This document shows, piece by piece, positions 29,917 through 39,273 of a stretch of DNA of 64,000 nucleotides (position 1 is the first letter of the stretch; the number at the start of each line of letters is the position of its first letter). The stretch covers positions 49,156 to 113,155 of the forward strand of contig NZ_QICQ01000004.1 in NCBI RefSeq assembly GCF_003201195.1, given 5' to 3'. The stretch comes from Nitrosomonas eutropha (lineage in GTDB: Bacteria; Pseudomonadota; Gammaproteobacteria; Burkholderiales; Nitrosomonadaceae). Under the pieces are notes generated by a model. It made no database searches, was not told the DNA's origin, and saw only the letters and a list, made by a program, of their open reading frames with translations. Made by a program: the position numbers and the translations under genes.

Positions 29917-31170
29917 ATGCAGAAACTTGTCATTCACGGGGGGTCGAAGCTCCATGGTGAAATCAGTATTTCCGGTGCCAAAAACGCAGCTTTGCCCGTA
30001 TTATGCGCATCGCTACTGACTGCTGAACCATTTGCCATACAGAATATCCCGCATCTCAGGGATGTCACTACTATGCTGGCATTGCTTGAACAGATTGGTG
30101 TGCGCATTCTAACAAATGAACCAGGCACTACAGAACTGTCTGCGGCCAATATTACCAATCCAACCGCTTCCTACGACATGGTGAAAACCATGCGTGCCGC
30201 CATCCTCGTATTGGGTCCATTACTGGCGCGAACCGGACAGGCACATATTTCCTTGCCGGGTGGTTGCGCAATCGGCATGCGGCCGGTCGATCAGCATATC
30301 AAGGGACTGCAAGCCATGGGGGCGGAAATCAATATTGAGCAAGGCTATATCCTTGCTCAGGTGGGCCGCCTTTCAGGTGCACGTATCGCCATGGACGTTG
30401 TCACCGTTACCGGAACTGAAAACCTGATGATGGCCGCCACACTTGCTTCCGGCACGACCATTCTGGAAAATGCCGCCCGTGAACCTGAAGTGATTGATCT
30501 GGCAAATTGTCTCATCGGTATGGGAGCAAAAATAGAAGGAGCAGGCAATGACATTATCATTATCGAAGGGGTAGATCGTTTGCATGGTGGTTCACACGTC
30601 GTCATGCCTGATCGCATTGAAACCGGGACGTTCTTGACCGCAGTCGCTGCCTGTGGTGGTGACGTCACCCTGATCGGAACACGCGCAGATACACTTGACG
30701 TTGTACTGGGCAAGCTGGCAGAAGCTGGAGCAGACATTGATATAGGCGGGGATTGGATCCGATTGTGCATGCAGCAGCGGCCGCAACCGGTCAGTCTGCG
30801 CACTGCGCCCTATCCGGCCTTTCCTACCGACATGCAAGCACAATTCATGGCGTTAAACAGCATTGCCGGCGGCACCTCCATCATGACAGAAACAATTTTT
30901 GAAAATCGCTTCATGCATGTACAGGAGCTCACACGCCTGAACGCAGATATTCAGGTTGAGGGTAATACTGCGATCGTGCATGGCATTCCCCAGCTTGATG
31001 GTGCCAGTGTGATGGCAACCGATCTGCGCGCCTCCGCCTGCCTCATCATCGCCGGATTGATTGCGCAAGGCGAAACCATCGTTGACCGGATCTATCATCT
31101 GGATCGCGGCTATGAACAAATCGAACAAAAACTGGCGCAAGTGGGTGCACACATCAAACGCATAAATTAG
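29917..31170 (+). CDS. murA: UDP-N-acetylglucosamine 1-carboxyvinyltransferase
   Basis: First committed step of peptidoglycan synthesis: transfer of enolpyruvate from PEP to UDP-GlcNAc. The product is 417 aa. Lys22-Asn23 in SGAKNAALP and catalytic Cys117 in [15 protein letters not shown] are present, so the fosfomycin-sensitive Cys form is retained. The C-terminal part shows [15 protein letters not shown] and the [17 protein letters not shown] stretch. The start at 29917 begins the canonical MQKLVIHGG; longer in-frame reading runs antisense through ridA. It is transcribed away from ridA and is followed by the convergent metE. Confidence 0.97.
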   Translation: MQKLVIHGGSKLHGEISISGAKNAALPVLCASLLTAEPFAIQNIPHLRDVTTMLALLEQIGVRILTNEPGTTELSAANITNPTASYDMVKTMRAAILVLGPLLARTGQAHISLPGGCAIGMRPVDQHIKGLQAMGAEINIEQGYILAQVGRLSGARIAMDVVTVTGTENLMMAATLASGTTILENAAREPEVIDLANCLIGMGAKIEGAGNDIIIIEGVDRLHGGSHVVMPDRIETGTFLTAVAACGGDVTLIGTRADTLDVVLGKLAEAGADIDIGGDWIRLCMQQRPQPVSLRTAPYPAFPTDMQAQFMALNSIAGGTSIMTETIFENRFMHVQELTRLNADIQVEGNTAIVHGIPQLDGASVMATDLRASACLIIAGLIAQGETIVDRIYHLDRGYEQIEQKLAQVGAHIKRIN

Positions 31171-31276
31171 AGCATCACAGAAAGATTGCCATGCAAACTG
31201 ATCCCTGTATTGGACATTGCTCGCAACTTCATCCAATCAGTTCTACCGTGGGTGAGGTGGCAGTTACACGGACAAA

Positions 31277-31301
31277 GCTGTCAGAAGAGGGGGGTGACAG
31301 C
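31277..31301 (-). terminator. Probable metE terminator hairpin
   Basis: GCTGTCA and TGACAGC pair as a 7-bp stem (31277-31283 with 31295-31301), 43 nt beyond the metE stop. Read on the minus strand the stem is followed by TTTGTCC, a short U tract. A flanking pair GCAGTT (31260-31265) / AACTGC (31318-31323) could extend the fold. Confidence 0.4.
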
Positions 31302-31343
31302 CTGGATTATGCCCGGCAACTGCGCGGAGGGATAGACAATAGA

Positions 31344-33620
31344 TCAGGTTTGCAGGGCGCTGCGCAGGGATTTTGCACAATCCACCATTTTTTGCAGAGC
31401 TGTCCGGGTTTCCGGCCAGTTGCGCGTTTTCAGGCCACAATCCGGGTTGACCCAGAGTAGCTTTGGATCAATATGGTGTGATGCCTTTTTCAGCAGCTCC
31501 AGCATTTCCGATGTATCAGGGATACGGGGAGAGTGAATGTCATATACTCCAGGGCCGATTTCATTCGGGTAGGAAAATTTTACGAATGCATCCAGCAATT
31601 CCATACGCGAACGTGAAGTCTCAATTGTGATGACATCTGCATCTAGTTCGGCGATGGCGGGCAGGATGTCATGAAATTCGGAATAACACATGTGGGTGTG
31701 GATCTGAGTTTCATCCTTTACCCCCGAGCTGGCAACGCGAAACGCCTTGACTGCCCAGTCAAGGTAATGCTGCCAGTCCTGTCTTCTGAGCGGGAGTCCT
31801 TCGCGAAAGGCCGGCTCATCAATCTGAATCATGCCGATACCGGCTTTTTCCAGATCAGTGACTTCATCACGAATTGCCAGTGCCAGTTGTAAAGCGGTAT
31901 CTGCCCGTGGCTGATCATCTCGCACGAATGACCAGAACAGCATAGTGACTGGCCCGGTCAACATGCCTTTAACTGGTCTGCTGGTCTGGCTTTGGGCATA
32001 GCTGATCCAATCGACTGTCATGGCCTCAGGGCGATAGACATCACCATATAAAATAGGTGGTTTGACGCAACGGGAGCCGTAGCTTTGCACCCAGCCGTTT
32101 TCAGTGAAAGCATATCCCCACAGCTGTTCGCCGAAATATTCCACCATATCATTACGTTCGGGTTCGCCATGAACCAGCACATCCAGTCCGATTTCTTCCT
32201 GTTTGCGGATAGTCTCGCAAATTTCTTGACGCATGGCAGACAGGTATTCAAGATGACTTAGTTCATTTTTTTTGAATGCGGCGCGTACCTGGCGAATGGC
32301 GGAAGTTTGCGGGAAAGAACCAATGGTGGTGGTGGGCAACAGAGGCAGATTGAAGCGCTGCTGTTGCTGTTGTTTACGAATTGCAAAAGGATGCGTGCGC
32401 TGGCTGTCTCGTTCAGTCAGATGGTTAATTCTGTGATGAACCACCGGGTTATGGATGCGACAAGATGTCTTTCTTGATTGGTTGGCTTGATTGGAAGCAG
32501 TCAGTATCTCTTGGATTGATTCCTTACCCTGATACAGTCCGAGCCCGAGTGTGGCGATTTCTTCCAGTTTCTGAGTAGAAAAGGCTAGCCAATTTCTAAT
32601 TTCTGGATCCAGTTTAGTTTCTAATGATAAATCTACCGGGCAATGTAGCAAGGAACAACTCGGGGCAATCCACAGATTGCCCTTAAATCGAGATACAGTT
32701 TGTGCTAAGTTTTCCAGTTTTTGTGATAGATCAGTGCGCCAGATATTGCGTCCGTCGATACAACCCAGTGACAGGATTTTGCTGGAGAAATTTCTGGTGA
32801 GGAATGATTCGAGTTGTTCCGGAGCACTGCTGAGGTCAATATGCAGGCCATCTACCGGCAAGTTCTCAAGCAATGCGAGGTGGTGATCAACCGCCCCAAA
32901 GTAAGAGGTGAGCAGCAAGCGACTGCCCGTATCATTTAGTGCACGATAGGCCTCTGTAAAACTATCTAGCCAGGGCTGCTCGAGATCAAGAGCGAGGATA
33001 GGTTCGTCAATCTGCACCCATTCCACACCCAGTGCAACAATTTGCTGCAGAATTTCGCGATAAACCGGCAGCAGGCTGGGAAGCAGATCCAATCGCTGAA
33101 AATCTGGCGTAATTTCTTTACCAAGATACAGGTAGGTCAGCGGGCCGATCAAAACAACTTTTGTATTTATCCCCAGCACTTTGGCTTCTTTAATTTCCTG
33201 GAACAGCCAGTCGGATGCCAGATGAAATCGGGTGTTGTGATCGAATTCAGGAACGATGTAGTGATAATTGGTATTGAACCACTTGGTCATTTCCATAGCT
33301 GGTTGATTAACAGTGCCACGTGCCATGGCAAAGTACAGATCAAGCGGAACCTGATCGCCGGTGTGCTCGAAGCGATGGGGAATTGCTCCCAGTAATGCGG
33401 TCATGTCGAGTATGTGATCATACAGTGAGAAATCTCCCACCGGGATCAAATCAATGCCAGATTTTTGCTGTGATAGCCAGTTGCTGGCGCGAATTTCGCG
33501 CGCAGTAGCCAATAATTGCGCAGCCTCACTTTGTCCTTTCCAGTGAGCTTCGAGTGCTTTTTTTAATTCACGTTGTGCACCGATTCTCGGGAAGCCGAGA
33601 TTATGTGTCAGTATTTTCAT
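31344..33620 (-). CDS. metE: Cobalamin-independent methionine synthase
   Basis: Transfers the methyl group of 5-methyltetrahydropteroyl-polyglutamate to homocysteine, without B12. The product is 758 aa, with an N-terminal barrel that begins [20 protein letters not shown] and a C-terminal catalytic barrel. Zinc ligands are visible as His and Cys in HMCYSEF, Glu in TIETSRS and Cys in NPDCGLKTR. The start at 33620 matches the family N terminus, with AGAGAAA upstream; 20 extra in-frame codons would overlap the promoter. It is divergent from metR, the classical arrangement for MetR activation. The leader is only about 100 nt, with no B12 or SAM riboswitch seen. Confidence 0.97.
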   Translation of the reverse strand: MKILTHNLGFPRIGAQRELKKALEAHWKGQSEAAQLLATAREIRASNWLSQQKSGIDLIPVGDFSLYDHILDMTALLGAIPHRFEHTGDQVPLDLYFAMARGTVNQPAMEMTKWFNTNYHYIVPEFDHNTRFHLASDWLFQEIKEAKVLGINTKVVLIGPLTYLYLGKEITPDFQRLDLLPSLLPVYREILQQIVALGVEWVQIDEPILALDLEQPWLDSFTEAYRALNDTGSRLLLTSYFGAVDHHLALLENLPVDGLHIDLSSAPEQLESFLTRNFSSKILSLGCIDGRNIWRTDLSQKLENLAQTVSRFKGNLWIAPSCSLLHCPVDLSLETKLDPEIRNWLAFSTQKLEEIATLGLGLYQGKESIQEILTASNQANQSRKTSCRIHNPVVHHRINHLTERDSQRTHPFAIRKQQQQQRFNLPLLPTTTIGSFPQTSAIRQVRAAFKKNELSHLEYLSAMRQEICETIRKQEEIGLDVLVHGEPERNDMVEYFGEQLWGYAFTENGWVQSYGSRCVKPPILYGDVYRPEAMTVDWISYAQSQTSRPVKGMLTGPVTMLFWSFVRDDQPRADTALQLALAIRDEVTDLEKAGIGMIQIDEPAFREGLPLRRQDWQHYLDWAVKAFRVASSGVKDETQIHTHMCYSEFHDILPAIAELDADVITIETSRSRMELLDAFVKFSYPNEIGPGVYDIHSPRIPDTSEMLELLKKASHHIDPKLLWVNPDCGLKTRNWPETRTALQKMVDCAKSLRSALQT

Positions 33621-33703
33621 TATATTTTCTCTGCATGATCGGAAAACCATCATTGTGTGGAATGCTCTATAATGAATCAAATGAAATGTTTTACAGATAA
33701 TTA

Positions 33704-33716
33704 TGAATAATTTTCA
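33704..33716. promoter_or_regulatory. MetR-type operator, exact consensus match
   Basis: TGAATAATTTTCA matches the MetR consensus TGAA-N5-TTCA exactly. It lies in the metE-metR divergent region, 3 nt before the metR ATG and about 84 nt upstream of the metE start codon. A second, imperfect half-site pair (TGAAATGTTTTAC, around 33681) lies closer to metE. This fits metE activation and metR autoregulation. Confidence 0.6.
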
Positions 33717-33719
33717 TAT

Positions 33720-34655
33720 ATGCTTGAATTACGACATCTTCGCACATTGAATGCCTTAGATGAGACTGGCAGTATTTCACTGGCAGCGCAGCGTGTGCAT
33801 TTGACTCAATCTGCGGTATCGCACCAGATCAAGGCGCTGCAAGAGCACTACCAGTTGCCGATTATTCAGCGCAGTGGCCATGCAGTACAGTTGACCGATG
33901 CAGGTAAGCGTCTGGTGCAACTGGCGGGGAAGATACTTGGCGAGGTTCAGTCAGCAGAGCGGGATCTGGCAAAAATATCGCAGCAGGCGGCAGGGAGTTT
34001 GCGGATTGTGCTGGAGTGTCATACCTGTTTCGACTGGCTGATGCCAATCATGGATGATTTCCGTCAACACTGGCCGGAAGTGGAGCTTGACCTGGTTTCT
34101 GGTTTTCATAGTGATCCGGTGTCGTTGCTTCGGCAGCAGGTTGCTGACGTGGTGATCGGTTCAGAGAACAAGCCACAGCAGGGGATCATTCATTTTCCAT
34201 TATTCCGTTTTGAAATCCTGGCTGTGCTGGCCCCGGGGCATGTACTCGGGAGCAAACGAGTACTTGAAGCTGCTGATTTTGCGCAGGACGTACTGATTAC
34301 TTATCCGGTTCCGGAAGAGCGGATAGATTTGATCCGGCAAGTGCTGATGCCTGCGGGTGTCAGCTGGCAGCGCCGAACAACCGAATTAACCGTGGCCATT
34401 TTGCAGCTGGTAGCAAGCCGGCGGGGGATTGCTGCACTGCCGGGATGGGGAATCAAAAATTATCTGGATTACGAGTATGTGATTGCCCGGCGTATCGGTA
34501 CGAGTGGACTGTGGAGTGATTTGTATCTTTCAGTGCGGGAGCAAGATGCTTCGCTGCGTTATTTACGGGATTTTCTGGAAACGATTGACCAGGTTTGTTT
34601 TGCCAGACTGGATGGAATTAAGCCATTGAGCAAAAAAGGAACGAGGAAAAACTGA
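33720..34655 (+). CDS. metR: LysR-type regulator MetR
   Basis: A LysR-family activator of 311 aa. The N-terminal winged helix-turn-helix covers about 1-60 (LRTLNALDETGSISLAAQRVHLTQSAVSHQIKAL). The effector-binding domain begins near residue 90 (GSLRIVLECHTCFDWLMPIMDDFRQHWPEVELDL), a sequence typical of MetR, whose co-effector is homocysteine. Divergence from metE and the operator between them support the assignment. The C terminus is followed by the hairpin at 34690-34724 and a convergent gene. Confidence 0.93.
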   Translation: MLELRHLRTLNALDETGSISLAAQRVHLTQSAVSHQIKALQEHYQLPIIQRSGHAVQLTDAGKRLVQLAGKILGEVQSAERDLAKISQQAAGSLRIVLECHTCFDWLMPIMDDFRQHWPEVELDLVSGFHSDPVSLLRQQVADVVIGSENKPQQGIIHFPLFRFEILAVLAPGHVLGSKRVLEAADFAQDVLITYPVPEERIDLIRQVLMPAGVSWQRRTTELTVAILQLVASRRGIAALPGWGIKNYLDYEYVIARRIGTSGLWSDLYLSVREQDASLRYLRDFLETIDQVCFARLDGIKPLSKKGTRKN

Positions 34656-34689
34656 GAGCAAAGCGGGAAAAATAAGGGACTCAAGAAAT

Positions 34690-34724
34690 CGGGCAATCCC
34701 CCTTAAACTGGGGATGATTGCCCG
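34690..34724 (-). terminator. Terminator between metR and the pABA synthase gene
   Basis: CGGGCAATC pairs with GATTGCCCG (9 bp), and inside it CCCC pairs with GGGG around a 7-nt loop, with a 2-nt bulge. On the minus strand the stem is followed by GATTTCTTG, moderately T-rich, so it most likely ends the pABA synthase transcript. It may also block metR read-through. Confidence 0.6.
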
Positions 34725-34756
34725 GCGTAAACTGTTGTAATCAGGCCAATATGGGA

Positions 34757-35497
34757 TTAATGCAACGTAACTACTGCTTTTTCCTCGCAGATGAGATTGG
34801 CACAGTAATTTTCGTGAATACCATCCAGGAATTTCCACAGAGCATCACAAGCGCGGCGTGTGGCGGCCAGTACTTCGGCCTGTTTTTCCGGAGTATCAGC
34901 AAATCTTTCAATGATTGCCCATTCTGCTTGTGAATGGAAAATATCAGCTGTCTGGTGTACCGAGAAGAACTCATAATCCTCCGGATTTTTCATGTCATAG
35001 AATTTGGCCAGGCCGTCGATCTTGACAGCGGCAATATCAGGTACCTGGGATTCAAATGCATGTAATGCGGCCAATCCTGCATAAAAAGATTCGTTTATGC
35101 AGATGTCGCGAAAGGTTGAAACCAGATTTTCTGTTTCCGGCAATGCATCGGCTTTTGCCAGGCTGGCATCATTCGCGCCTAATGCAAAGGCAAATGCTTT
35201 CCACAGGGCAGGGTGATTTTTTTCTCCGTGTTCTTCATCGATCAGGTTTTTGAGGACCTCTTGACGCACGCTGATATCACCACAGTTTTCTTCGTTGTGA
35301 AAATGTGGGGTGTTGAAGTGAACTGCGCTGAGGTAGGTGGGTTCAGCCAATACATTATAAAAATATTGCTCAGCGTAGTGGCGCAGCTGCTCGCGGGTCA
35401 GCTTGCCTTCGGTCCAGGCGATGTAGAACGGATGTTGCAACAGATGCTTGCTTTGAATAATGGAATCAACTTGTTGTTTGAATATGTTTATAGCCAT
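34757..35497 (-). CDS. CADD/NE1434-type para-aminobenzoate synthase (diiron, heme-oxygenase-like fold)
   Basis: A 246-aa all-helical TenA/PqqC-like protein. It aligns closely with Chlamydia CADD and with N. europaea NE1434, reported to make para-aminobenzoate (for folate) without PabABC by consuming a side chain of the protein itself. By alignment from memory, the CADD metal ligands E81, H88, E142, H174, D178 and H181 correspond here to E88, H95, E149, H181, D185 and H188, a constant +7 offset. The Tyr proposed as pABA precursor (CADD Y27) is Tyr25 in QHPFYIAW, and the proposed amine donor (K152) is Lys159. It is usually auto-annotated as TenA-like, PqqC-like or iron-containing redox enzyme. 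Neighbours metE, metR and glyA are one-carbon genes. It starts at an ATG with AGGAG upstream. Confidence 0.87.
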   Translation of the reverse strand: MAINIFKQQVDSIIQSKHLLQHPFYIAWTEGKLTREQLRHYAEQYFYNVLAEPTYLSAVHFNTPHFHNEENCGDISVRQEVLKNLIDEEHGEKNHPALWKAFAFALGANDASLAKADALPETENLVSTFRDICINESFYAGLAALHAFESQVPDIAAVKIDGLAKFYDMKNPEDYEFFSVHQTADIFHSQAEWAIIERFADTPEKQAEVLAATRRACDALWKFLDGIHENYCANLICEEKAVVTLH

Positions 35498-35690
35498 GAA
35501 AAGCTCCTGTTCAGAGTGGAATGAAATGTGATGCGCCGCTAATCATCGCCAATTCAGTAAATGAAGTCAATTTTATGCCAGAGAATTCTGTCGTTTTTGT
35601 ACGCGTGGCATAGTAATAGAATTACGAAGTTTGCGCCGCGACGCGATGATAGAATAATCATTTTCCAATAAAAATCAGAGAGTAAATACT

Positions 35691-36941
35691 ATGTTTTCAA
35701 AGAGTATGACGATTGAGCAGGTTGATCCGGATTTATGGCGAGCGATCCAGGGGGAGGTACAGCGGCAGGAAGATCATATCGAGCTGATTGCCTCGGAAAA
35801 TTATGCCAGCCCGGCTGTTTTGCAGGCACAGGGCACTGTGCTGACCAACAAGTATGCCGAAGGATATCCGGGCAAGCGGTATTACGGAGGATGCAAGCAT
35901 GTAGATATCGTCGAACAGCTTGCCATTGATCGCCTGCGGGCGCTGTTTAATGCCGAATACGTTAACGTGCAGCCGCATTCCGGTTCCCAGGCAAATGCTG
36001 CGGTTTATTTGTCCGCGCTGAAGCCGGGCGATACGCTTCTGGGGATGTCACTGGCGCATGGTGGCCATTTGACGCACGGCGCACCAGTCAATATGAGTGG
36101 CAAGATATTCAATTCAATTGCTTACGGTCTGGATCCTGAAACTGAAGAGATTGATTACACAGAGCTGGAGCAGCTTGCGCATGAGCATAAACCTCGCATG
36201 ATCGTTGCTGGCGCATCTTCCTATGCACGAGTAATTGACTGGCAAGCTTTCCGCAAAATTGCCGACAACGTAGGTGCCTATCTGTTTGTGGACATGGCTC
36301 ATTATGCAGGGCTGATTGCTGCCGGTTATTATCCCAATCCAGTGGGAATCGCCGATTTTGTTACCAGTACCACGCACAAAACACTACGTGGCCCGCGTGG
36401 TGGCGTGATCATGGCTAAGCCTGAGCATGAAAAAGCACTCAACTCAGCAGTTTTCCCGCAGACACAGGGTGGCCCACTGATGCATGTGATCGCGGCCAAG
36501 GCTGTGGCTTTCAAGGAGGCAGCCAGCCCGGCATTCAAGGATTATCAAAAGCAGGTAATCGAGAACGCGCGTGTCATGGCAAGAGTATTACAACAGCGCG
36601 GCTTGCGGATTGTATCCGGCCATACTGATTGCCATATGTTTCTGGTGGATTTACGCGCCAAAAATCTGACCGGAAGGGAGGCGGAGACTGCATTGGAAAC
36701 CGCGCACATCACCGTCAATAAAAATGCAATTCCGAATGATCCGCAAAAACCGTTTGTAACCAGCGGTGTCCGAATTGGTACGCCGGCGATTACCACACGC
36801 GGATTTAAGGAACTTGAATCCGAGCAGCTTGCAAATCTGGTGGCAGATGTGTTGGAAGCTCCGACTAATGAGGCGGTGCTGGATCAGGTTGCCAGAGAAG
36901 CACAAGCTTTGTGTGCAAAATTTCCGGTGTATGGAAATTGA
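35691..36941 (+). CDS. glyA: Serine hydroxymethyltransferase
   Basis: PLP enzyme interconverting serine + THF and glycine + methylene-THF, the main entry of one-carbon units. The product is 416 aa. Motifs are [14 protein letters not shown] (31-44), [15 protein letters not shown] (53-67), HLTHG, and the PLP-binding Lys230 in [14 protein letters not shown]. The start at 35691 has GAGAG about 8 nt upstream. A promoter candidate upstream is TTGCGC (near 35631) with AATAAT about 16 nt later. It precedes nrdR, as in many proteobacteria. Confidence 0.98.
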   Translation: MFSKSMTIEQVDPDLWRAIQGEVQRQEDHIELIASENYASPAVLQAQGTVLTNKYAEGYPGKRYYGGCKHVDIVEQLAIDRLRALFNAEYVNVQPHSGSQANAAVYLSALKPGDTLLGMSLAHGGHLTHGAPVNMSGKIFNSIAYGLDPETEEIDYTELEQLAHEHKPRMIVAGASSYARVIDWQAFRKIADNVGAYLFVDMAHYAGLIAAGYYPNPVGIADFVTSTTHKTLRGPRGGVIMAKPEHEKALNSAVFPQTQGGPLMHVIAAKAVAFKEAASPAFKDYQKQVIENARVMARVLQQRGLRIVSGHTDCHMFLVDLRAKNLTGREAETALETAHITVNKNAIPNDPQKPFVTSGVRIGTPAITTRGFKELESEQLANLVADVLEAPTNEAVLDQVAREAQALCAKFPVYGN

Positions 36942-37017
36942 TTATTTTGTCTTGTGCACCAGGTTTCTGTGTCGGCTATCCGGTTCCAGTTACCTGTAAT
37001 TTTGGAGGTACAGAGCA

Positions 37018-37500
37018 ATGCGATGCCCGTTCTGCGGTGCTGAAGATACCAGCGTAGTCGATTCGCGTGTCAGCGAAGAAGGTTCCAGGATCAGACGCAG
37101 GCGACAATGTACGGCCTGCGGAAAGCGCTTCACAACGTATGAAACAGTTGAGGTGCGTTTTCCACAGATTATCAAGCAGGGCGGTAATCGCGTTGAGTTC
37201 AACCGGGAAAAGCTCTACACCAGTTTTGCCCGGGCGTTACACAAGCGCCCGGTTCCGGTTGGGCAGGTAGATGCCGCAATAGAACGTATTCTGCAGAAAC
37301 TATTGGGAGGCGGGGCACAAGAAATTTCATCGCGCACAATTGGTGAATGGGTCATGCAAGAGCTGTACAAGCTGGATAAGGTAGCCTACATCCGCTTTGC
37401 TTCTGTGTATAGAAGTTTTGAAGATGTAGGAGATTTTCAGGAGGTAATCCGGGAGGTTCAAGCCTCTCCATCAAGCCTGGACGATGAGCCACCAGGCTAA
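37018..37500 (+). CDS. nrdR: Transcriptional repressor NrdR
   Basis: Zinc-ribbon/ATP-cone repressor of ribonucleotide reductase genes. The product is 160 aa. The N-terminal zinc ribbon uses Cys3, Cys6, Cys31 and Cys34 (CPFC...[12 protein letters not shown]). The ATP-cone (about 49-139) begins [19 protein letters not shown] and binds ATP/dATP to control repression. RBS GGAGG lies 10 nt before the ATG. It follows glyA by 76 nt on the same strand, the common glyA-nrdR pairing. The small YbdD-like frame starts 22 nt after its stop. Confidence 0.96.
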   Translation: MRCPFCGAEDTSVVDSRVSEEGSRIRRRRQCTACGKRFTTYETVEVRFPQIIKQGGNRVEFNREKLYTSFARALHKRPVPVGQVDAAIERILQKLLGGGAQEISSRTIGEWVMQELYKLDKVAYIRFASVYRSFEDVGDFQEVIREVQASPSSLDDEPPG

Positions 37501-37522
37501 CAAATGACCAAGAGAGATTATT

Positions 37523-37726
37523 ATGATCAATCATCAAATGAATTACATCTCTGGAAGCCGTTTGCGCAAAAGTTTGCATCTGATGATGGGCGTGCCGGAG
37601 TATAGCGTCTATGTTGAACACATAAGCAGCGTGCATCCCGAACAGACGATCATCGTAAGAGAAACTTTTTGAGAATGTCTGGACGCACGTTATAGCAGCA
37701 GGGGCAGATTCTATCGCTACTACTGA
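37523..37726 (+). pseudogene. YbdD/YjiX-family (DUF466) small protein with in-frame TGA
   Basis: An ATG at 37523, with AAGAGAG about 8 nt upstream, opens a 49-codon frame. Its middle, LMMGVPEYSVYVEHISSVHPEQT, matches the YbdD/YjiX family core (L-M-x-G-x-P-D-Y-x-x-Y-V-E-H...HP-D-Q). A TGA at 37670-37672 interrupts it, yet the same frame continues as ECLDARYSSRGRFYRYY to a TGA at 37724, matching the family tail (EEFFRERQEARYG...RCC). Relative to the family one codon is missing exactly at the TGA: restoring three bases (for example TCC within TTTT..GA) would give F-F-R-E. So a 3-nt deletion probably created the stop. The family normally sits beside cstA, which is not here. Too short for routine callers. 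Confidence 0.6.
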
Positions 37727-37728
37727 TC

Positions 37729-39132
37729 TCAATTGTTTATTTTGAACAAATGGCGTGAATGCTGTTTTACCTTGATGGTGTCGAAACGATTCAGTAAACT
37801 GCCAAACTGTGCAATTTTCTGTTCGATTTTTTCAACCTGGATTTCAGGAAAACGGTGATCGTGGTAAGACAGCCGGTTTGGTCCGGGACGACGCATATTC
37901 AATTGAGTCAGTGTGGCTTTGAGGTTTGCGAGTGCCCATCCTGTCAGATACGTTGGAGCAGAGCTGGCCGGTGGTTGAGACTGGCCGTAACCGCTTTCTT
38001 CTAGTACATCGATGATACGTTCGCATGCGAGACGGTCGCTTTGTGCTGCCAAATAGTAATCAATGAGCGCCTTGCGTTCTTTACCTCCAGCAGTGCCCAG
38101 ATCACCGTTCAAGATTCGAGACAGGGTACCCTGGAGTTCGTTGAAATTGAATGACTGGTAACTCAGCCGGGTAGGCAGGCCCTGGAAATCGTAGTCGTAA
38201 TATTCATTGAAAGTCGCAAGATAGGAAATGGCTGGAACTCCCAGAGCATAGGCTTCCAGACCAGTGGTACAGCCATTGTGCACCATTGTTTTCGAAGCCA
38301 GAAGCCAGGGGATGACATTGCCTTCGTTCGTGACCTTGACACGCTGGCATTGAGCAGCAATATCGTGATAAACCCGAAAATTTTCACTCGGGTGGGGCCG
38401 TACCACGATCGTTACATCCGGGAATGTCCGTTCCAGTGCCGGGATGAGTTGCTTGAAATCTTCCAGTATGGCTTTCTTGTGATGCCACAGGCCTTCGGCG
38501 AATTCTTCACTCATGCCGATCCCGGCCTGTCCGCGCCGGGATTTTTTATCTCCACCCTTTGTCGGAACGAACAGGCCGATACCGGGAATGAAAGGATTGA
38601 CATCAGTGAAATTGGTGTTGATGAGAATGAAATCACCATACAAATTACGTAGACGCTCTACCTCTGCTGCGAAATAGGCGCGTATCTCGGGCCGCAGGAT
38701 ATCTCCGCGCGGATTTCCAGTCAGGTGAATAGGCAGATTCTCCGGAAATTGTGGATATTGTTGAAGCAGATCGATATTTTCCTGGCCCCAGGCAAAAACA
38801 TGCGAAACATTTCTGATCGTAGTGGGAGATAACCGTAGCGTGTAATAAGTGTCGGCCGGCGGGTGGACCAGTGCTTCTTCTTCCCAGGCAACGATTTCAT
38901 GTCCGAGCATGCGAATTATCCTGAACATGGAATTACTCAGACTGCGCATGCTTTTTGCTAGATAGATGCCGCGCGGTAGTGACGCGATTTCAAAATGAAT
39001 AAAGGCCCGCGAGCCGATGATCACCGGAAACCCGCGCTCAGCTGCTACGCATGCCAGCAGGAGTTTTGCATCCAGTTCACGCACCTGGTTTTCGACAGGA
39101 ATGATAAGAGTTGAAGCAGAAAGGGAAGCCAT
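37729..39132 (-). CDS. Surface carbohydrate biosynthesis protein
   Basis: A 467-aa protein of the surface carbohydrate biosynthesis family (predicted glycosyl/polyol-phosphate transferase-like fold), found next to NeuB-type sugar synthases; no reaction is established. Visible family features are the N terminus TLIIPVENQVRELDAKLLLA and VIIGSRAFIHFEIASLPRGIYLAKS. The body contains a GT-B-like core, with HVFAWGQENIDLL, IHLTGNPRGDILRP, VVRPHPSENFRVYHDIA and MVHNGCTTGLEAYALGVPAISY; the last pair resembles the donor-binding region of CDP-glycerol or Kdo-type transferases. No signal peptide or TM is seen. The start at 39132 has no clear RBS. It follows the NeuB fusion gene on the same strand. Confidence 0.8.
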   Translation of the reverse strand: MASLSASTLIIPVENQVRELDAKLLLACVAAERGFPVIIGSRAFIHFEIASLPRGIYLAKSMRSLSNSMFRIIRMLGHEIVAWEEEALVHPPADTYYTLRLSPTTIRNVSHVFAWGQENIDLLQQYPQFPENLPIHLTGNPRGDILRPEIRAYFAAEVERLRNLYGDFILINTNFTDVNPFIPGIGLFVPTKGGDKKSRRGQAGIGMSEEFAEGLWHHKKAILEDFKQLIPALERTFPDVTIVVRPHPSENFRVYHDIAAQCQRVKVTNEGNVIPWLLASKTMVHNGCTTGLEAYALGVPAISYLATFNEYYDYDFQGLPTRLSYQSFNFNELQGTLSRILNGDLGTAGGKERKALIDYYLAAQSDRLACERIIDVLEESGYGQSQPPASSAPTYLTGWALANLKATLTQLNMRRPGPNRLSYHDHRFPEIQVEKIEQKIAQFGSLLNRFDTIKVKQHSRHLFKINN

Positions 39133-39273
39133 GGTTCGGTCAGATCGGAATAGGTTGGCAGTAGGGGCTTATGGAATCAGCAGGTAATTTACCTGGGAGA
39201 ATTGATCATATATCAAATATTCGGAAGCCGAGAGGAATGATTATTACCAGCTTTGAATCGGTTCTGAATCTAC

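Noticed and set aside
31191..31460. Plus-strand frame starting MQTDPCIGHC, which recalls DUF1289 proteins
   Set aside because: The rest of the Cys pattern of DUF1289 is missing and most of the frame is antisense to the conserved end of metE; no RBS.
33621..33703. Possible B12, SAM or SAH riboswitch in front of metE
   Set aside because: The leader is only about 100 nt and contains none of the conserved cores; control by MetR is better supported.
37670..37672. TGA in the YbdD-like gene as a selenocysteine codon
   Set aside because: No convincing SECIS-like hairpin directly after the TGA, the family has Phe/Arg at this place, and one codon is missing relative to the family; a 3-nt deletion is simpler. 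Not fully excluded.
39181..39195. Palindrome CAGGTA-ATT-TACCTG between the NeuB fusion and the surface-carbohydrate gene
   Set aside because: Six-base arms are easily found by chance; no T tract, no known regulator and no promoter spacing to support a call.
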